Shown piece after piece: positions 35,953 to 43,419 of a stretch of 64,000 nt of DNA. Below the pieces are notes generated by a model. It ran no database searches and had not been told where the DNA came from. It saw only the letters and a list, made by a program, of their open reading frames with translations. The translations under genes were made by a program, and so were the position numbers. How positions within the stretch are numbered: the first letter of the stretch is position 1; each line of letters begins with the position of its first letter. The stretch is from Planctomycetota bacterium (GTDB lineage Bacteria > Planctomycetota > Planctomycetia > Pirellulales > UBA7805): the NCBI GenBank assembly GCA_003389215.1, contig QQVP01000071.1, positions 1 to 64,000 on the forward strand, written 5' to 3'.

Positions 35953-36331
35953 GAAACTCTCCCGAACGTGGAAAATAATCGGATTAGGCGAACCGGGGCG
36001 GAAGCACGCAATCGAGCGCGACGGCCCGAGGAAACCAATGCTATCGCGGGGATGATTGTAATTCTGGGGCGACAGCTTGGCGATACATACCAACGGCGGG
36101 GCGTCGTGGCGCGGTGCTAGCAGGGAAGTTCGTCTAGACACGAGAGCGCAAGCCACGGCATACTTGGCCCTTTCACGCTGCCGGCCTACGCCAGCGTGCA
36201 TTGGGGGGCCGATCTGGCCCAAAAATTGCACAATCTAGCGGTAACTCAGGGAAGAGATTGCCACATGGATCTGCGGCGCAAGCCCCAGAATCTCTGACGG
36301 CGCGTTCCCACGACCAACAAGGAGAGTGGTT
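35953..36331. other. Divergent intergenic region with sigma-54-like element
   Basis: 379 bases between the MBL gene (minus) and DUF1571 gene (plus). The main feature is the promoter-like TGGCCC-N5-TTGCA described separately. No ORF here is convincing. Confidence 0.45.
36215..36230 (+). promoter_or_regulatory. Candidate sigma-54 promoter of the first DUF1571 gene
   Basis: TGGCCCAAAAATTGCA has GG and GC ten bases apart and an A-rich spacer; one base differs from TGGCAC. It lies 102 bases upstream of the ATG. I found no palindromic activator site, so support is weaker than for the PEP-CTERM gene. Confidence 0.4.
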
Positions 36332-37186
36332 ATGAAACGAGCCTGGGAATTCTTGCGCGGTGGCCTGTTGCCGGCGCTGCTGCTATCGTTCTTTGGTAGT
36401 TCGATCGCCTATGGCCAGGTCGATCTGACGCAGACCGAGGCCGCCCCCGGCGAGCATCCCTTGGCCCCGGCCATGCGGATCGCGAGTGCCGGCTTGCAGC
36501 ACATCGACCAAAACGTCAAGGACTTCTCGTGCACCCTCGTCAAACGCGAGCGGCTGGACGGCGAATTGGGCGAGCATCAGTACGCGTTTTGCAAGGTCCG
36601 CCACGAGCCGTTTAGCGTGTACCTCTATTTCCAGGCTCCCGAGGCGGTTCGCACCAACGAGGCGATGTTCGTCGAGGGTCGCAACAACGGCAAGGCCCGT
36701 TGCCGCACCGGCAAGGGACCTCAGCGGCTCGTCGGTTGGGTCTCCCTCGATCCGAACGCCCGCATGATGATGAACGGGCAGCGTTACCCGATCACAATGA
36801 CCGGCATTCGCAAGCTCACCGAGCGAATGATTGAGGTCGGCACGAAAGACATGCAGTTCGGTGAATGTGAAGTGAAGTACTTCCGTGGCGCCAAGATCAA
36901 CGGTCGCTCCTGCATGTGCATTCAGGTGACGCACCCGACGCCGCGTCAGCAGTTCGAGTATCACGTGGCTCGCATCTTCATCGACGAAGAGTTGACCGTG
37001 CCCATTCGCTACGCCGCGTACAGCTGGCCCAAGCAACAGGGTGGTGCGCCGGTCTTGGAAGAGGAGTACACCTACCTCAACCTGAAGATCAACAACGGCT
37101 TCACGGACGCCGATTTTGACGATCAGCACCCCAACTTCCGCTCGGCTGGCGACAACGGCCAGCGTCGCGGCATCTTGCGACGTTAG
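36332..37186 (+). CDS. DUF1571-domain secreted protein, copy 1
   Basis: Start ATG at 36332 follows GGAGAG; the upstream ATG (36326) is less well placed. The 284-residue precursor has a signal peptide (LLPALLLSFFGSSIAYG). The DUF1571 domain starts with DFSCTLVKRERLDGELGEHQY and includes KVRHEPFSVYLYF, VEGRNNGKARC and RMMMNGQRYPIT. Near the end VPIRYAAYSWPKQQG and LEEEYTYLNLKINNGFTDADF close the domain. The fold is related to outer-membrane lipoprotein carrier-like beta-sheets in broad outline, but the function is not known. A second paralogue follows on the same strand. Confidence 0.9.
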   Translation: MKRAWEFLRGGLLPALLLSFFGSSIAYGQVDLTQTEAAPGEHPLAPAMRIASAGLQHIDQNVKDFSCTLVKRERLDGELGEHQYAFCKVRHEPFSVYLYFQAPEAVRTNEAMFVEGRNNGKARCRTGKGPQRLVGWVSLDPNARMMMNGQRYPITMTGIRKLTERMIEVGTKDMQFGECEVKYFRGAKINGRSCMCIQVTHPTPRQQFEYHVARIFIDEELTVPIRYAAYSWPKQQGGAPVLEEEYTYLNLKINNGFTDADFDDQHPNFRSAGDNGQRRGILRR

Positions 37187-37277
37187 CGTCGTTGCCGGCA
37201 TCATGCTGGCACGGCGGCCGTCGCACGGCGGCGGACTCCGTGAAAAAACCAGATTCCCCTTTCCTCGCCAAAAGAAT

Positions 37278-37312
37278 CGGCCCGTTGTGGTAACCGTTAC
37301 CACGGCGGGCCG
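37278..37312 (+). terminator. Rho-independent terminator-like hairpin
   Basis: CGGCCCGTTGTGGTAAC and GTTACCACGGCGGGCCG form a 17-bp stem with a one-base centre and two G-U pairs in RNA, followed by TTT. It lies 92 bases after the first DUF1571 stop and likely ends that transcript, although the T tract is short. Confidence 0.65.
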
Positions 37313-37488
37313 TTTACATTGGTGGATGCAGATGCGTAGAATTGGGGCGACCCGGGGCCCCGCCTGGCGCCGCGTCGGTTCGCCGCGGCAGGTCGATCGC
37401 CTTCGCGTGGGTTTGAGGGAAGAGCGGGCTCGAGGCTCGGATTCCCGATTCGGGACCGAGGAGTTGGAAGTCTTAGGAGAAACCTATC

Positions 37489-38337
37489 ATGTCGAGATGG
37501 ATCAAACAGTTGGGAGTGCAGTTCGCCTTGGTCGCGTTCGCAGCTTTTGTTGGCGCGTCCCTGTGGGCCGAAGAGGGTGAAACCGAGCCGGCAACGGCTC
37601 GAGAGGCCGACGGCGACGCCGACGGTGCGGTGGCCCCCGCGGCCGCGACCGAACCCGCGCAGGCGCACCCGCTCGATCCGGAAATTGCCAGTGCCAAACG
37701 GCGTCTGGAGGCGCTCAAGACACGCGTGCAGGAGTATTCCTGCCGCATGATCAAGCGGGAGCGCATCGGCGGGGAACTGCGCCCGCGCGAGATCATCGAC
37801 ATGAAGGTCCGCCACGAGCCGTTTAGCGTTTTTCTGGAGTTCCTCAGTCCCGAGAACGTCAAGGGTCAGCAGGTCGCCTACATCGAAGGTCGCAACGACG
37901 GCAAGATGGTGGTCCGCCCTGTCGGCGTCAAAGGGATCTTTGGCCCGGTGAAGATTCGCCCCGACGGACCGTTGGCGATGCAGGATCAGCGCTATCCGAT
38001 CACGCACATTGGCTTTGTTCGGCTGACCGAAGAACTTATCGCGGTGGCCGAACACGACCGCCAATTTGGCGAGTGTGAGGTCCGCACATTCAAGGGAGCC
38101 AAGATTGGCGATCGTGTCTGTACGGTTACCGAGGTCGTGCATCCGGTGGCCCGAAACGAGTTCCGCTTTCATCGGGCCCGCATTTTCGTCGACGACGAGT
38201 TGGACATTCCGATCCGCTTTGCGTCGTGGTCGTGGCCGACCGAAGAAGGTGGCAAGCCGGTCCTGGAAGAGGAATACACGTACACCAATTTGAAGCTTAA
38301 CCCCGGCTTTACCGACGCCGACTTCACGATCGAGTAG
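37489..38337 (+). CDS. DUF1571-domain secreted protein, copy 2
   Basis: A 282-residue paralogue of the preceding gene, with ribosome-binding site AGGAGAAACC. Signal peptide is LGVQFALVAFAAFVGASLWA. The domain shares EYSCRMIKRERIGGELRPREI, KVRHEPFSVFLEF, YIEGRNDGKMVV and IPIRFASWSWPTEEG with copy 1, and the final LKLNPGFTDADFTIE. A Glu/Ala-rich stretch of about 35 residues precedes the domain here. Its own ribosome-binding site and the terminator before it indicate separate expression. Tandem retention of both copies suggests diverged roles. Confidence 0.9.
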   Translation: MSRWIKQLGVQFALVAFAAFVGASLWAEEGETEPATAREADGDADGAVAPAAATEPAQAHPLDPEIASAKRRLEALKTRVQEYSCRMIKRERIGGELRPREIIDMKVRHEPFSVFLEFLSPENVKGQQVAYIEGRNDGKMVVRPVGVKGIFGPVKIRPDGPLAMQDQRYPITHIGFVRLTEELIAVAEHDRQFGECEVRTFKGAKIGDRVCTVTEVVHPVARNEFRFHRARIFVDDELDIPIRFASWSWPTEEGGKPVLEEEYTYTNLKLNPGFTDADFTIE

Positions 38338-38438
38338 TTCGCGAGCGCTCCGGTCGCGATCCCATCGGCACGTGGAAAAGGGCTGGTGTGTTGGAGGCGT
38401 CCCTGCGGCCTCCTGGCCGTGGCGGTCCAAGGCGAGCC

Positions 38439-39269
38439 ATGCGATCCTCGATCTGGCGACTGGCGCGAAGTCTCGCAATTGCCTATCTGGTCGTCCTCCT
38501 GTTGGCCATGATCTTCGAAGAGCGATTCATCTTTATTCCCCGCGGCTACGACGGCGGTGCGAATTGGAACCCGGACGGTCTGCACTTCGAAGACGTCTTC
38601 TTCACCGCGGCCGATGGCACGCAGCTGCACGGCTGGTATTGCCCGGTTGAAGAGCCGCGTGCGGTCATCCTCTTCGCACATGGAAACGCGGGCAATCTCA
38701 GCAATCGTGCGCCCGTGGTGCGGAAACTACAGCACTATCTCGACGCCACGGTGATGCTCTTCGACTATCGCGGTTATGGGCGCAGCGAAGGGCGACCGCA
38801 CGAAGCGGGGGTTCTTCAGGATGCTCGTGCCGCGCGTGCCTGGCTTGCCCGACGCGCGGGGGTCGAGGAGCAAGAGATCGTGCTGGTCGGTCGCTCGTTG
38901 GGCGGAGCGGTGATGGTCGACCTGGCCGCCGGAGACGGAGCCCACGCCCTGGTCCTGGAAAGCACGTTTACCTCGATCCCCGAGGTCGCTGCCCTGCGTT
39001 TTCCTTTCCTGCCGGTGAGGACGCTGATCCGAAATCGCTTTGACTCGCTGGCCAAGATCGAGCGCTACGGCGGTCCGCTCTTTCAAAGCCACGGCGACGC
39101 CGACCAACTCATCCCGTATGAGTTCGGCCGCACGTTGCACGAGGCGGCGGTAGGTCCCAAGGAGTTCTTCACGTTGCCCTTCGGCGGCCACAACGACGCG
39201 CAACCGGACGAGTATTACCTGGCGCTTAACGAGTTCCTGGGCGGGCTGACGACGCGCTCGTCGGACTGA
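38439..39269 (+). CDS. Membrane-anchored alpha/beta hydrolase
   Basis: The ATG at 38439 gives 276 aa. A hydrophobic N-terminal helix (LAIAYLVVLLLAMIF) anchors it. The hydrolase core is clear: oxyanion-hole HGNAGNLSN, nucleophile elbow VGRSLGGAV, acid in QSHGDADQLIPY, and catalytic His in PFGGHNDAQP. The family includes the BEM46-like (FrsA/YpfH-type) esterases; the substrate cannot be predicted. It lies downstream of the second DUF1571 gene by 101 bases and convergent to the molybdenum-carrier-like gene. Confidence 0.88.
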   Translation: MRSSIWRLARSLAIAYLVVLLLAMIFEERFIFIPRGYDGGANWNPDGLHFEDVFFTAADGTQLHGWYCPVEEPRAVILFAHGNAGNLSNRAPVVRKLQHYLDATVMLFDYRGYGRSEGRPHEAGVLQDARAARAWLARRAGVEEQEIVLVGRSLGGAVMVDLAAGDGAHALVLESTFTSIPEVAALRFPFLPVRTLIRNRFDSLAKIERYGGPLFQSHGDADQLIPYEFGRTLHEAAVGPKEFFTLPFGGHNDAQPDEYYLALNEFLGGLTTRSSD

Positions 39270-39331
39270 AGCCGCGTCGGACGGGTGGCGATCCGAGTTC
39301 ACGGGGAACGACCGTCGACGAGCAACGCCGT

Positions 39332-39817
39332 CTAGGGTGTGGGGACGAAGCGAAGGAGCAGCCTCCTCAAGTACGCGCGGGCCGCTGCGTAGATGCCGGG
39401 ACAACGACTCTCCCGAGGTCCGGCTACGTTCAGCGTGGCGATTCCTGTCTCGATTAGCCAGGTGGCGGCCTCTTCCCGTTCGGGCCGATCCGCTAGATCG
39501 ACGACCCGTGACGGCCGATGCAGCCGGCGCGCAAGCTCGATCGTGAGCGCCGTGCCTCCGCTGGGAACACCCCACGTGAGAATCAGCGTGGCCTCGCTGT
39601 CGCGGACGTTGGCCTCGGTGCGCACCGAGTAGTCGGCCGACTCCGTCTCCCGCAGTCGATACTCCGCGGCAATCGCGCCGTCTTCGGCCCGCCGCCCCTG
39701 CGGACACCAGCCACCGTGCTCGAGGCCCAACTCGATCGCCACGTCGAGTGCCGCCCGGTCGACGCCCGTTTGGCCGCCGGAGACGATTCGCACGAGACGT
39801 AGGGAATGCTCACTCAC
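39332..39817 (-). CDS. Putative molybdenum carrier family protein
   Basis: I use the GTG at 39817 (161 aa). The product starts with RIVSGGQTGVDRAALDVAIELG, a Rossmann-like nucleotide-binding motif (SGGQTGVD) shared by the YpsA/cpMoCo families. Further text, GGWCPQGRRAEDGAI, RETESADYSVRTEANV and LILTWGVPSGGTALT, matches the putative molybdenum carrier family. Whether it binds molybdenum cofactor is not proven for bacterial members. The GTG falls about seven bases after a good -10 hexamer, so the mRNA may be leaderless. The longer ORF upstream to 39934 is not needed. Confidence 0.75.
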   Translation of the reverse strand: MSEHSLRLVRIVSGGQTGVDRAALDVAIELGLEHGGWCPQGRRAEDGAIAAEYRLRETESADYSVRTEANVRDSEATLILTWGVPSGGTALTIELARRLHRPSRVVDLADRPEREEAATWLIETGIATLNVAGPRESRCPGIYAAARAYLRRLLLRFVPTP

Positions 39818-39853
39818 GACGCGAGTATAGCGCGTCGGTGTGCGCCCGCTCAA
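39818..39853 (-). promoter_or_regulatory. Candidate promoter placing GTG at +1 (leaderless mRNA)
   Basis: On the minus strand, TTGAGC (39853-39848), an 18-base spacer and TATACT (39829-39824) are followed by six bases and the GTG start at 39817, leaving no room for a 5' leader. Confidence 0.4.
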
Positions 39854-39881
39854 TCGAAGTTCGGCGCGGTGCGAGCCGACA

Positions 39882-41090
39882 CTAACGGATCGTACGACCG
39901 GCGGGCTCGTTGGCCACGGCCTCGCGCGAGCCACGTCCGCGGCGACCGGGCAAGGTGATCGTCATGCCCGGTTTCAGGTAATCGAAGTCCTCGGTCAATA
40001 GATGCTGGTTGAGCTGGTAGATTTCGACCCACCGTGACCCGTCGCCTAGCTCATAGCGGGCAATGTCGAACAGCGTATCGCCGTCCTGCACCTCGTAGGC
40101 GCGGCCATTGCCGACCTGGGCACCAGACGTACTGGTCGGGGCAAACCGACCGCGCGCCGCCGCACGTGGTTTGGGGCACAGTTCCGGGTAACGCTGCATC
40201 AACTCCTGGGCCGAGGGCGTCTCGATCACGTCGCCGAGGGCGAGTTGGTCGGCCACCGGAAAGCGAGCGCGATTGTGCATCGCCAGGGCCTTGAAGTAGC
40301 TCCCTGAGCCGTACACCCGTTGGGCGATCGTCCAGAAGTTGTCGTTCGGGCCCACCGTGTGACTTCCGGCGCCGCGGCCGGAGAAGTTCGATGTTGCGCG
40401 TTGTTGATAGTCGATCTGAGCCGTCTGCGGCACAGGCGGATACGAGTTCGTGGCCGGTGCCGGGGTGGACGAGAAACCGCGAGGCACCGGGACTTGAGCC
40501 GTGGAGGGGGCTCGAGCCCCGCTCGGCATCGGCGTCGAAGGCTGGCTGGCGACTCCCTCGTCCAGCGGGCGAGGCGTCTGCGCCGCGGGGAATTCGGGCA
40601 AAGCGGACCCGGTGGTGGGCATCGCGGCAGGGGCTTGCGGAGCAGTCGGCGTCGGCATGTCTGACGGGGTGGCGACGTCCTGGGCCACGAGTGGTTGGGC
40701 CGGCAGCGGTGGCGGCTCGTAGGCCTGGGCCGACCGCACCGGACCGGGCGTGGCCGCATTCGGCGTGGGGGAACTTGTGGGCGCTACCTCCTCCGACTCG
40801 TCTGCCGGAGTCGATGCGAGCACCGGCTTCTCGACTTCACGAAACGTGGCCGGCACGACCGCTTGGGTGGGAACCGTGGGCCGACTCGTCGACTGCGCGT
40901 CGCCGGCTACCGGCTCTGCGGCAATCACGTGGCGAGTTGCCGAGTCGGGCGTCGACGCGCTGGCAGTGGCCATGTTGGCCGCCACGGCACCCGGCACGCG
41001 AGGTGCGAAGAATCTGTCATAGACGACGTAGCCAAAGGCCGTCGACAACGATAGCAAGACTCCGAGTCCGATATTCACCTCGCGCGACAT
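39882..41090 (-). CDS. LysM-domain membrane-anchored protein
   Basis: The ATG at 41090, seven bases after AAGGAGG, gives 402 aa. An N-terminal helix (VNIGLGVLLSLSTAFGYVVYD) anchors it. A Pro/Ala/Thr-rich linker of about 200 residues follows. The C-terminus has two LysM-type modules: a degenerate one around 240-290 (HTVGPNDNFWTIAQRVYG) and a canonical one around 327-380 (YEVQDGDTLFDIARYELGDG, ending LKPGMTITLPG), which bind glycan chains. The gene lies 76 bases after rsmH on the same strand, in the place usually taken by ftsL, so it may act in cell-wall or envelope assembly. Confidence 0.88.
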   Translation of the reverse strand: MSREVNIGLGVLLSLSTAFGYVVYDRFFAPRVPGAVAANMATASASTPDSATRHVIAAEPVAGDAQSTSRPTVPTQAVVPATFREVEKPVLASTPADESEEVAPTSSPTPNAATPGPVRSAQAYEPPPLPAQPLVAQDVATPSDMPTPTAPQAPAAMPTTGSALPEFPAAQTPRPLDEGVASQPSTPMPSGARAPSTAQVPVPRGFSSTPAPATNSYPPVPQTAQIDYQQRATSNFSGRGAGSHTVGPNDNFWTIAQRVYGSGSYFKALAMHNRARFPVADQLALGDVIETPSAQELMQRYPELCPKPRAAARGRFAPTSTSGAQVGNGRAYEVQDGDTLFDIARYELGDGSRWVEIYQLNQHLLTEDFDYLKPGMTITLPGRRGRGSREAVANEPAGRTIR

Positions 41091-41166
41091 GTTCGATCCT
41101 CCTTGATCGAGAGTTCGACCGTTTTGAATGCTGAGACGGTTGTGATTCTTGAGACCTATTGAAAGG

Positions 41167-42048
41167 TCACTTTCGCACGGCCACACGCAGCTTGGCGCTG
41201 CGCGACCGGGGATTTTGTTGTTGTTCGGCTTCGCCGGGCAGGATCGGCTTCTTGGTGAGCGAATCGAGCCGTGGATCGTCTCGAAACGCGTGTTTCACAC
41301 GCCGATCCTCCAGCGAGTGAAAGCTGATAATCGCCAGCCGTCCGCCCCTCGTTAGGCAGTCCGGGATTCGTTGCAGGGCAACTTCCAGCCATTTCAACTC
41401 CTCGTTAACCGCAAGTCGCAGGGCCTGAAACGTACGCGTTGCCGGATCGATGCGGTGCCCGGTGCGGCTACGTGGCACGCAGCGACGCACCAGTTCGGCG
41501 AGGTCCGCGGCCGTCCGTACCGGATTATCCCGCCGTCGCTCCACGATCTGTTTGGCAATTCGTCGACTGTAGCGTTCTTCTCCATACTGGTAGATCACAT
41601 CGGCCAGGTTGTCTTGGCTCAGTCGCTCGAGCAGTCGCCAGGCCGGCTCGCCCTCGAGCGGATTGAATCGCAGGTCGAGGGGGCCGTCCGACTCGAAGCT
41701 GAATCCGCGTGCCCGATCGTCCAGCTGATCGCTCGAAAGACCCAAGTCGAGCACACAGCCAGTGACCGCTGCGACGTTGAGTTGTGCGAGGATCTCGGGC
41801 AGGTCTCCGTAATTGCTCTCTACCAGCTTGACGGGCAGGCCCTTCAGGTTCGTCTCCGCGGCGGCAATCGCGGCCGGATCGCGATCCAAAGCGATCACCA
41901 GGCCGCTTTCGCCGACGCACTTGGCAAGCTCTCGCGTGTGGCCTCCGCCGCCCAGCGTACCGTCGACAACGACTCCGCCCTCGGGCGGCGCAAGTTGCGC
42001 GACGACCTCGGCCGCCATGACCGGCACGTGCCGCGGCGATGCACTCAT
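41167..42048 (-). CDS. rsmH: 16S rRNA (cytosine(1402)-N(4))-methyltransferase
   Basis: Methylates the N4 position of C1402 in 16S rRNA. The 293-residue protein starts MSASPRHVPVMAAEVV, with HVPVM typical of the family, and VVDGTLGGGGHTREL forms the SAM-binding motif. GLSSDQLDDRARGFSFESDGPLDLRF and RIDPATRTFQALRLAVNEEL are further RsmH hallmarks. It lies between mraZ, upstream with an unusually long 453-base gap, and the LysM gene downstream, on the same strand. Confidence 0.96.
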   Translation of the reverse strand: MSASPRHVPVMAAEVVAQLAPPEGGVVVDGTLGGGGHTRELAKCVGESGLVIALDRDPAAIAAAETNLKGLPVKLVESNYGDLPEILAQLNVAAVTGCVLDLGLSSDQLDDRARGFSFESDGPLDLRFNPLEGEPAWRLLERLSQDNLADVIYQYGEERYSRRIAKQIVERRRDNPVRTAADLAELVRRCVPRSRTGHRIDPATRTFQALRLAVNEELKWLEVALQRIPDCLTRGGRLAIISFHSLEDRRVKHAFRDDPRLDSLTKKPILPGEAEQQQNPRSRSAKLRVAVRK

Positions 42049-42501
42049 GATTGTGGAACTCAGCGGACGGAAACACCCGCGTGGATGGGAGTTCGACGGA
42101 AGCCGACGCGACGCGCGGCGACCTAGCAGCCGATCAGCCTAGCCGAATCGAACCGCGGGATGGTAGCGACCGGGACGGCCACGGTCAAGAAAAGACCCGC
42201 CACCAGCCGCATCCATGTGGCTGGTGACGGGCAGGGTGCCTGCGGCTCAAGCAACTCTTGGTATGAGTGCTGTCACCACGATTCGCCGCTGAGGGACTTC
42301 CGTGCCCTCGCACAGACGATAGCTGTGCCCGCTAGGGGCACGACGAAATGCCAATTGGTGGCCGCTAACTGGCACTTCTGCTGCCGCCCTGCGGCGAACC
42401 AACGGACGGACGCTCCAAGAAGATTGTTGACTGGCCATCCCCGGTTTGAAGTCCTTGCCTGCTTCGCAGGTGCGTCGAGCGGGACGCACCGAAACGAGCT
42501 C
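42049..42501. other. mraZ-rsmH intercistronic region rich in hairpins
   Basis: 453 bases without a convincing gene. Hairpins are CACCAGCC/GGCTGGTG at 42201-42226 (on the minus strand followed after nine bases by a T-rich TCTTTTCTTG, so a possible attenuator), GTGCCC/GGGCAC at 42325-42341, and GAAATGCCA/TGGCACTTC at 42345-42378. Small ORFs here lack ribosome-binding sites and families. It looks like an inserted intergenic element rather than an ordinary spacer. Confidence 0.55.
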
Positions 42502-42960
42502 TCAACGCGGTTTGATCGATTCCCCGAACGCCGACTCGGCGAGCTGGTCGTATTGGTTCTGCTGGGCCTCCAGGTAGGTACGCCAACGCGTCGCCTCCCA
42601 CAGCTCCAAGTGATCGCCCACACCCACGAGGACGATTTCGCCACCAAGGCTTGCCAGGTCGACCAACTCCTGCGGAACACGTAGTCGGCCCTGTCTGTCC
42701 AGCTCCACTCGTCGGGCATTGGCGTAGAAGAGCCGTCCAAATGCCCGCACGTCGCCCGAGACCGGAGACGCTTCTGCCAGTCGATTGGCGAGCTTCTCGA
42801 AGCTATTTTCGGCATAGAGGCAGATCGAGCCATCAGTACCCGGCGTCAGGTAAAACACAAGCGACGAGGCGCCAGCCGCGACCGAATCGCGGACGCTCTT
42901 GGGTAGCGCGATTCGCTGCTTCTCGTCGATCGATCGATGAAACGTTCCGGTGAGAAGCAT
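42502..42960 (-). CDS. mraZ: Transcriptional regulator MraZ
   Basis: The start MLLTGTFHRSIDEKQRIALPKSV at 42960 is typical for the family (152 aa). Two SpoVT/AbrB-like halves are seen: the first around residues 5-50, the second ANARRVELDRQGRLRVPQELVDLA, with the DxxGR signature in both (degenerate SIDEKQR and intact LDRQGR). MraZ represses its own operon by binding repeated TGGGN boxes; such boxes are present just upstream. The 453-base gap to rsmH is longer than usual. Confidence 0.95.
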   Translation of the reverse strand: MLLTGTFHRSIDEKQRIALPKSVRDSVAAGASSLVFYLTPGTDGSICLYAENSFEKLANRLAEASPVSGDVRAFGRLFYANARRVELDRQGRLRVPQELVDLASLGGEIVLVGVGDHLELWEATRWRTYLEAQQNQYDQLAESAFGESIKPR

Positions 42961-42964
42961 CGTC

Positions 42965-42999
42965 TTCCAAAATCTCCCACTGACTCCCACTTAGGACCA
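42965..42999 (-). promoter_or_regulatory. MraZ operator: four TGG boxes at 10-base spacing
   Basis: On the minus strand TGGTC, TGGGA, TGGGA and TGGAA occur exactly ten bases apart, each separated by five bases, ending five bases before the mraZ ATG. This is the known MraZ-binding arrangement (TGGGN repeats with N5 spacers), so autoregulation is very likely. Confidence 0.85.
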
Positions 43000-43027
43000 A
43001 ATGTATCGCGATCTTCCCCCTCGTCAA
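43000..43027 (-). promoter_or_regulatory. Sigma-70-type promoter of mraZ
   Basis: TTGACG (43027-43022), a 16-base spacer and TACATT (43005-43000) on the minus strand. The predicted start falls within the MraZ boxes, as expected for repression. Confidence 0.6.
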
Positions 43028-43419
43028 CTCGGTTTTTTGCCGAGTTTTATGCGGCACGCTTGTCGTATTTACGGCCCACCAAAAGGGTTGCGGCACGCTC
43101 CGGAAATCGACAAGAAGCCAGGAGAAAAAAAGGTCTGTTTCGGATCCCACGAGTCTGCCATTACCGGATGGGAGTCCTGGATATTGGCCGTCCCACCACC
43201 GGTAGTGGTCGTAGCCCGGCCGGGTACAAGATAGGGTGTTTGCCGGCGGCGTGGCCTGTCTGCGGTTGTCCCGGGGACCTGTGCCACATTCCATTCGCGC
43301 CTCGTCATCCATCGGCCGCCGACGCAAACATTGTCCGAGTACGGCGACCACTCCGCGGGGCTTTTTCTCGCCCGGGACAAGCTCTATCGTCCTGAAGTCC
43401 CGAAACGCGGAATACCAAC

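Larger units (their letters stand above)
42961..43419. other. Divergent intergenic region: mraZ promoter/operator and queA leader
   Basis: 459 bases between mraZ (minus) and queA (plus). Near mraZ lie the operator and a sigma-70-type promoter. An inverted repeat AACTCGG-N7-CCGAGTT at 43026-43046 touches the -35. ACCAC/GTGGT at 43195-43210 forms a small hairpin. The ORF 43001-43234 is not credible. Confidence 0.55.

Noticed and set aside
37297-38478. 393-aa minus-strand ORF over DUF1571 copy 2
   Set aside because: Antisense shadow; the plus frame has a signal peptide and known domain.
42273-42833. 186-aa ORF crossing the mraZ-rsmH gap
   Set aside because: Overlaps mraZ in another frame; no ribosome-binding site or family.
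43001-43234. 77-aa ORF in the mraZ-queA intergenic region
   Set aside because: Runs over promoter elements and has no coding signs.
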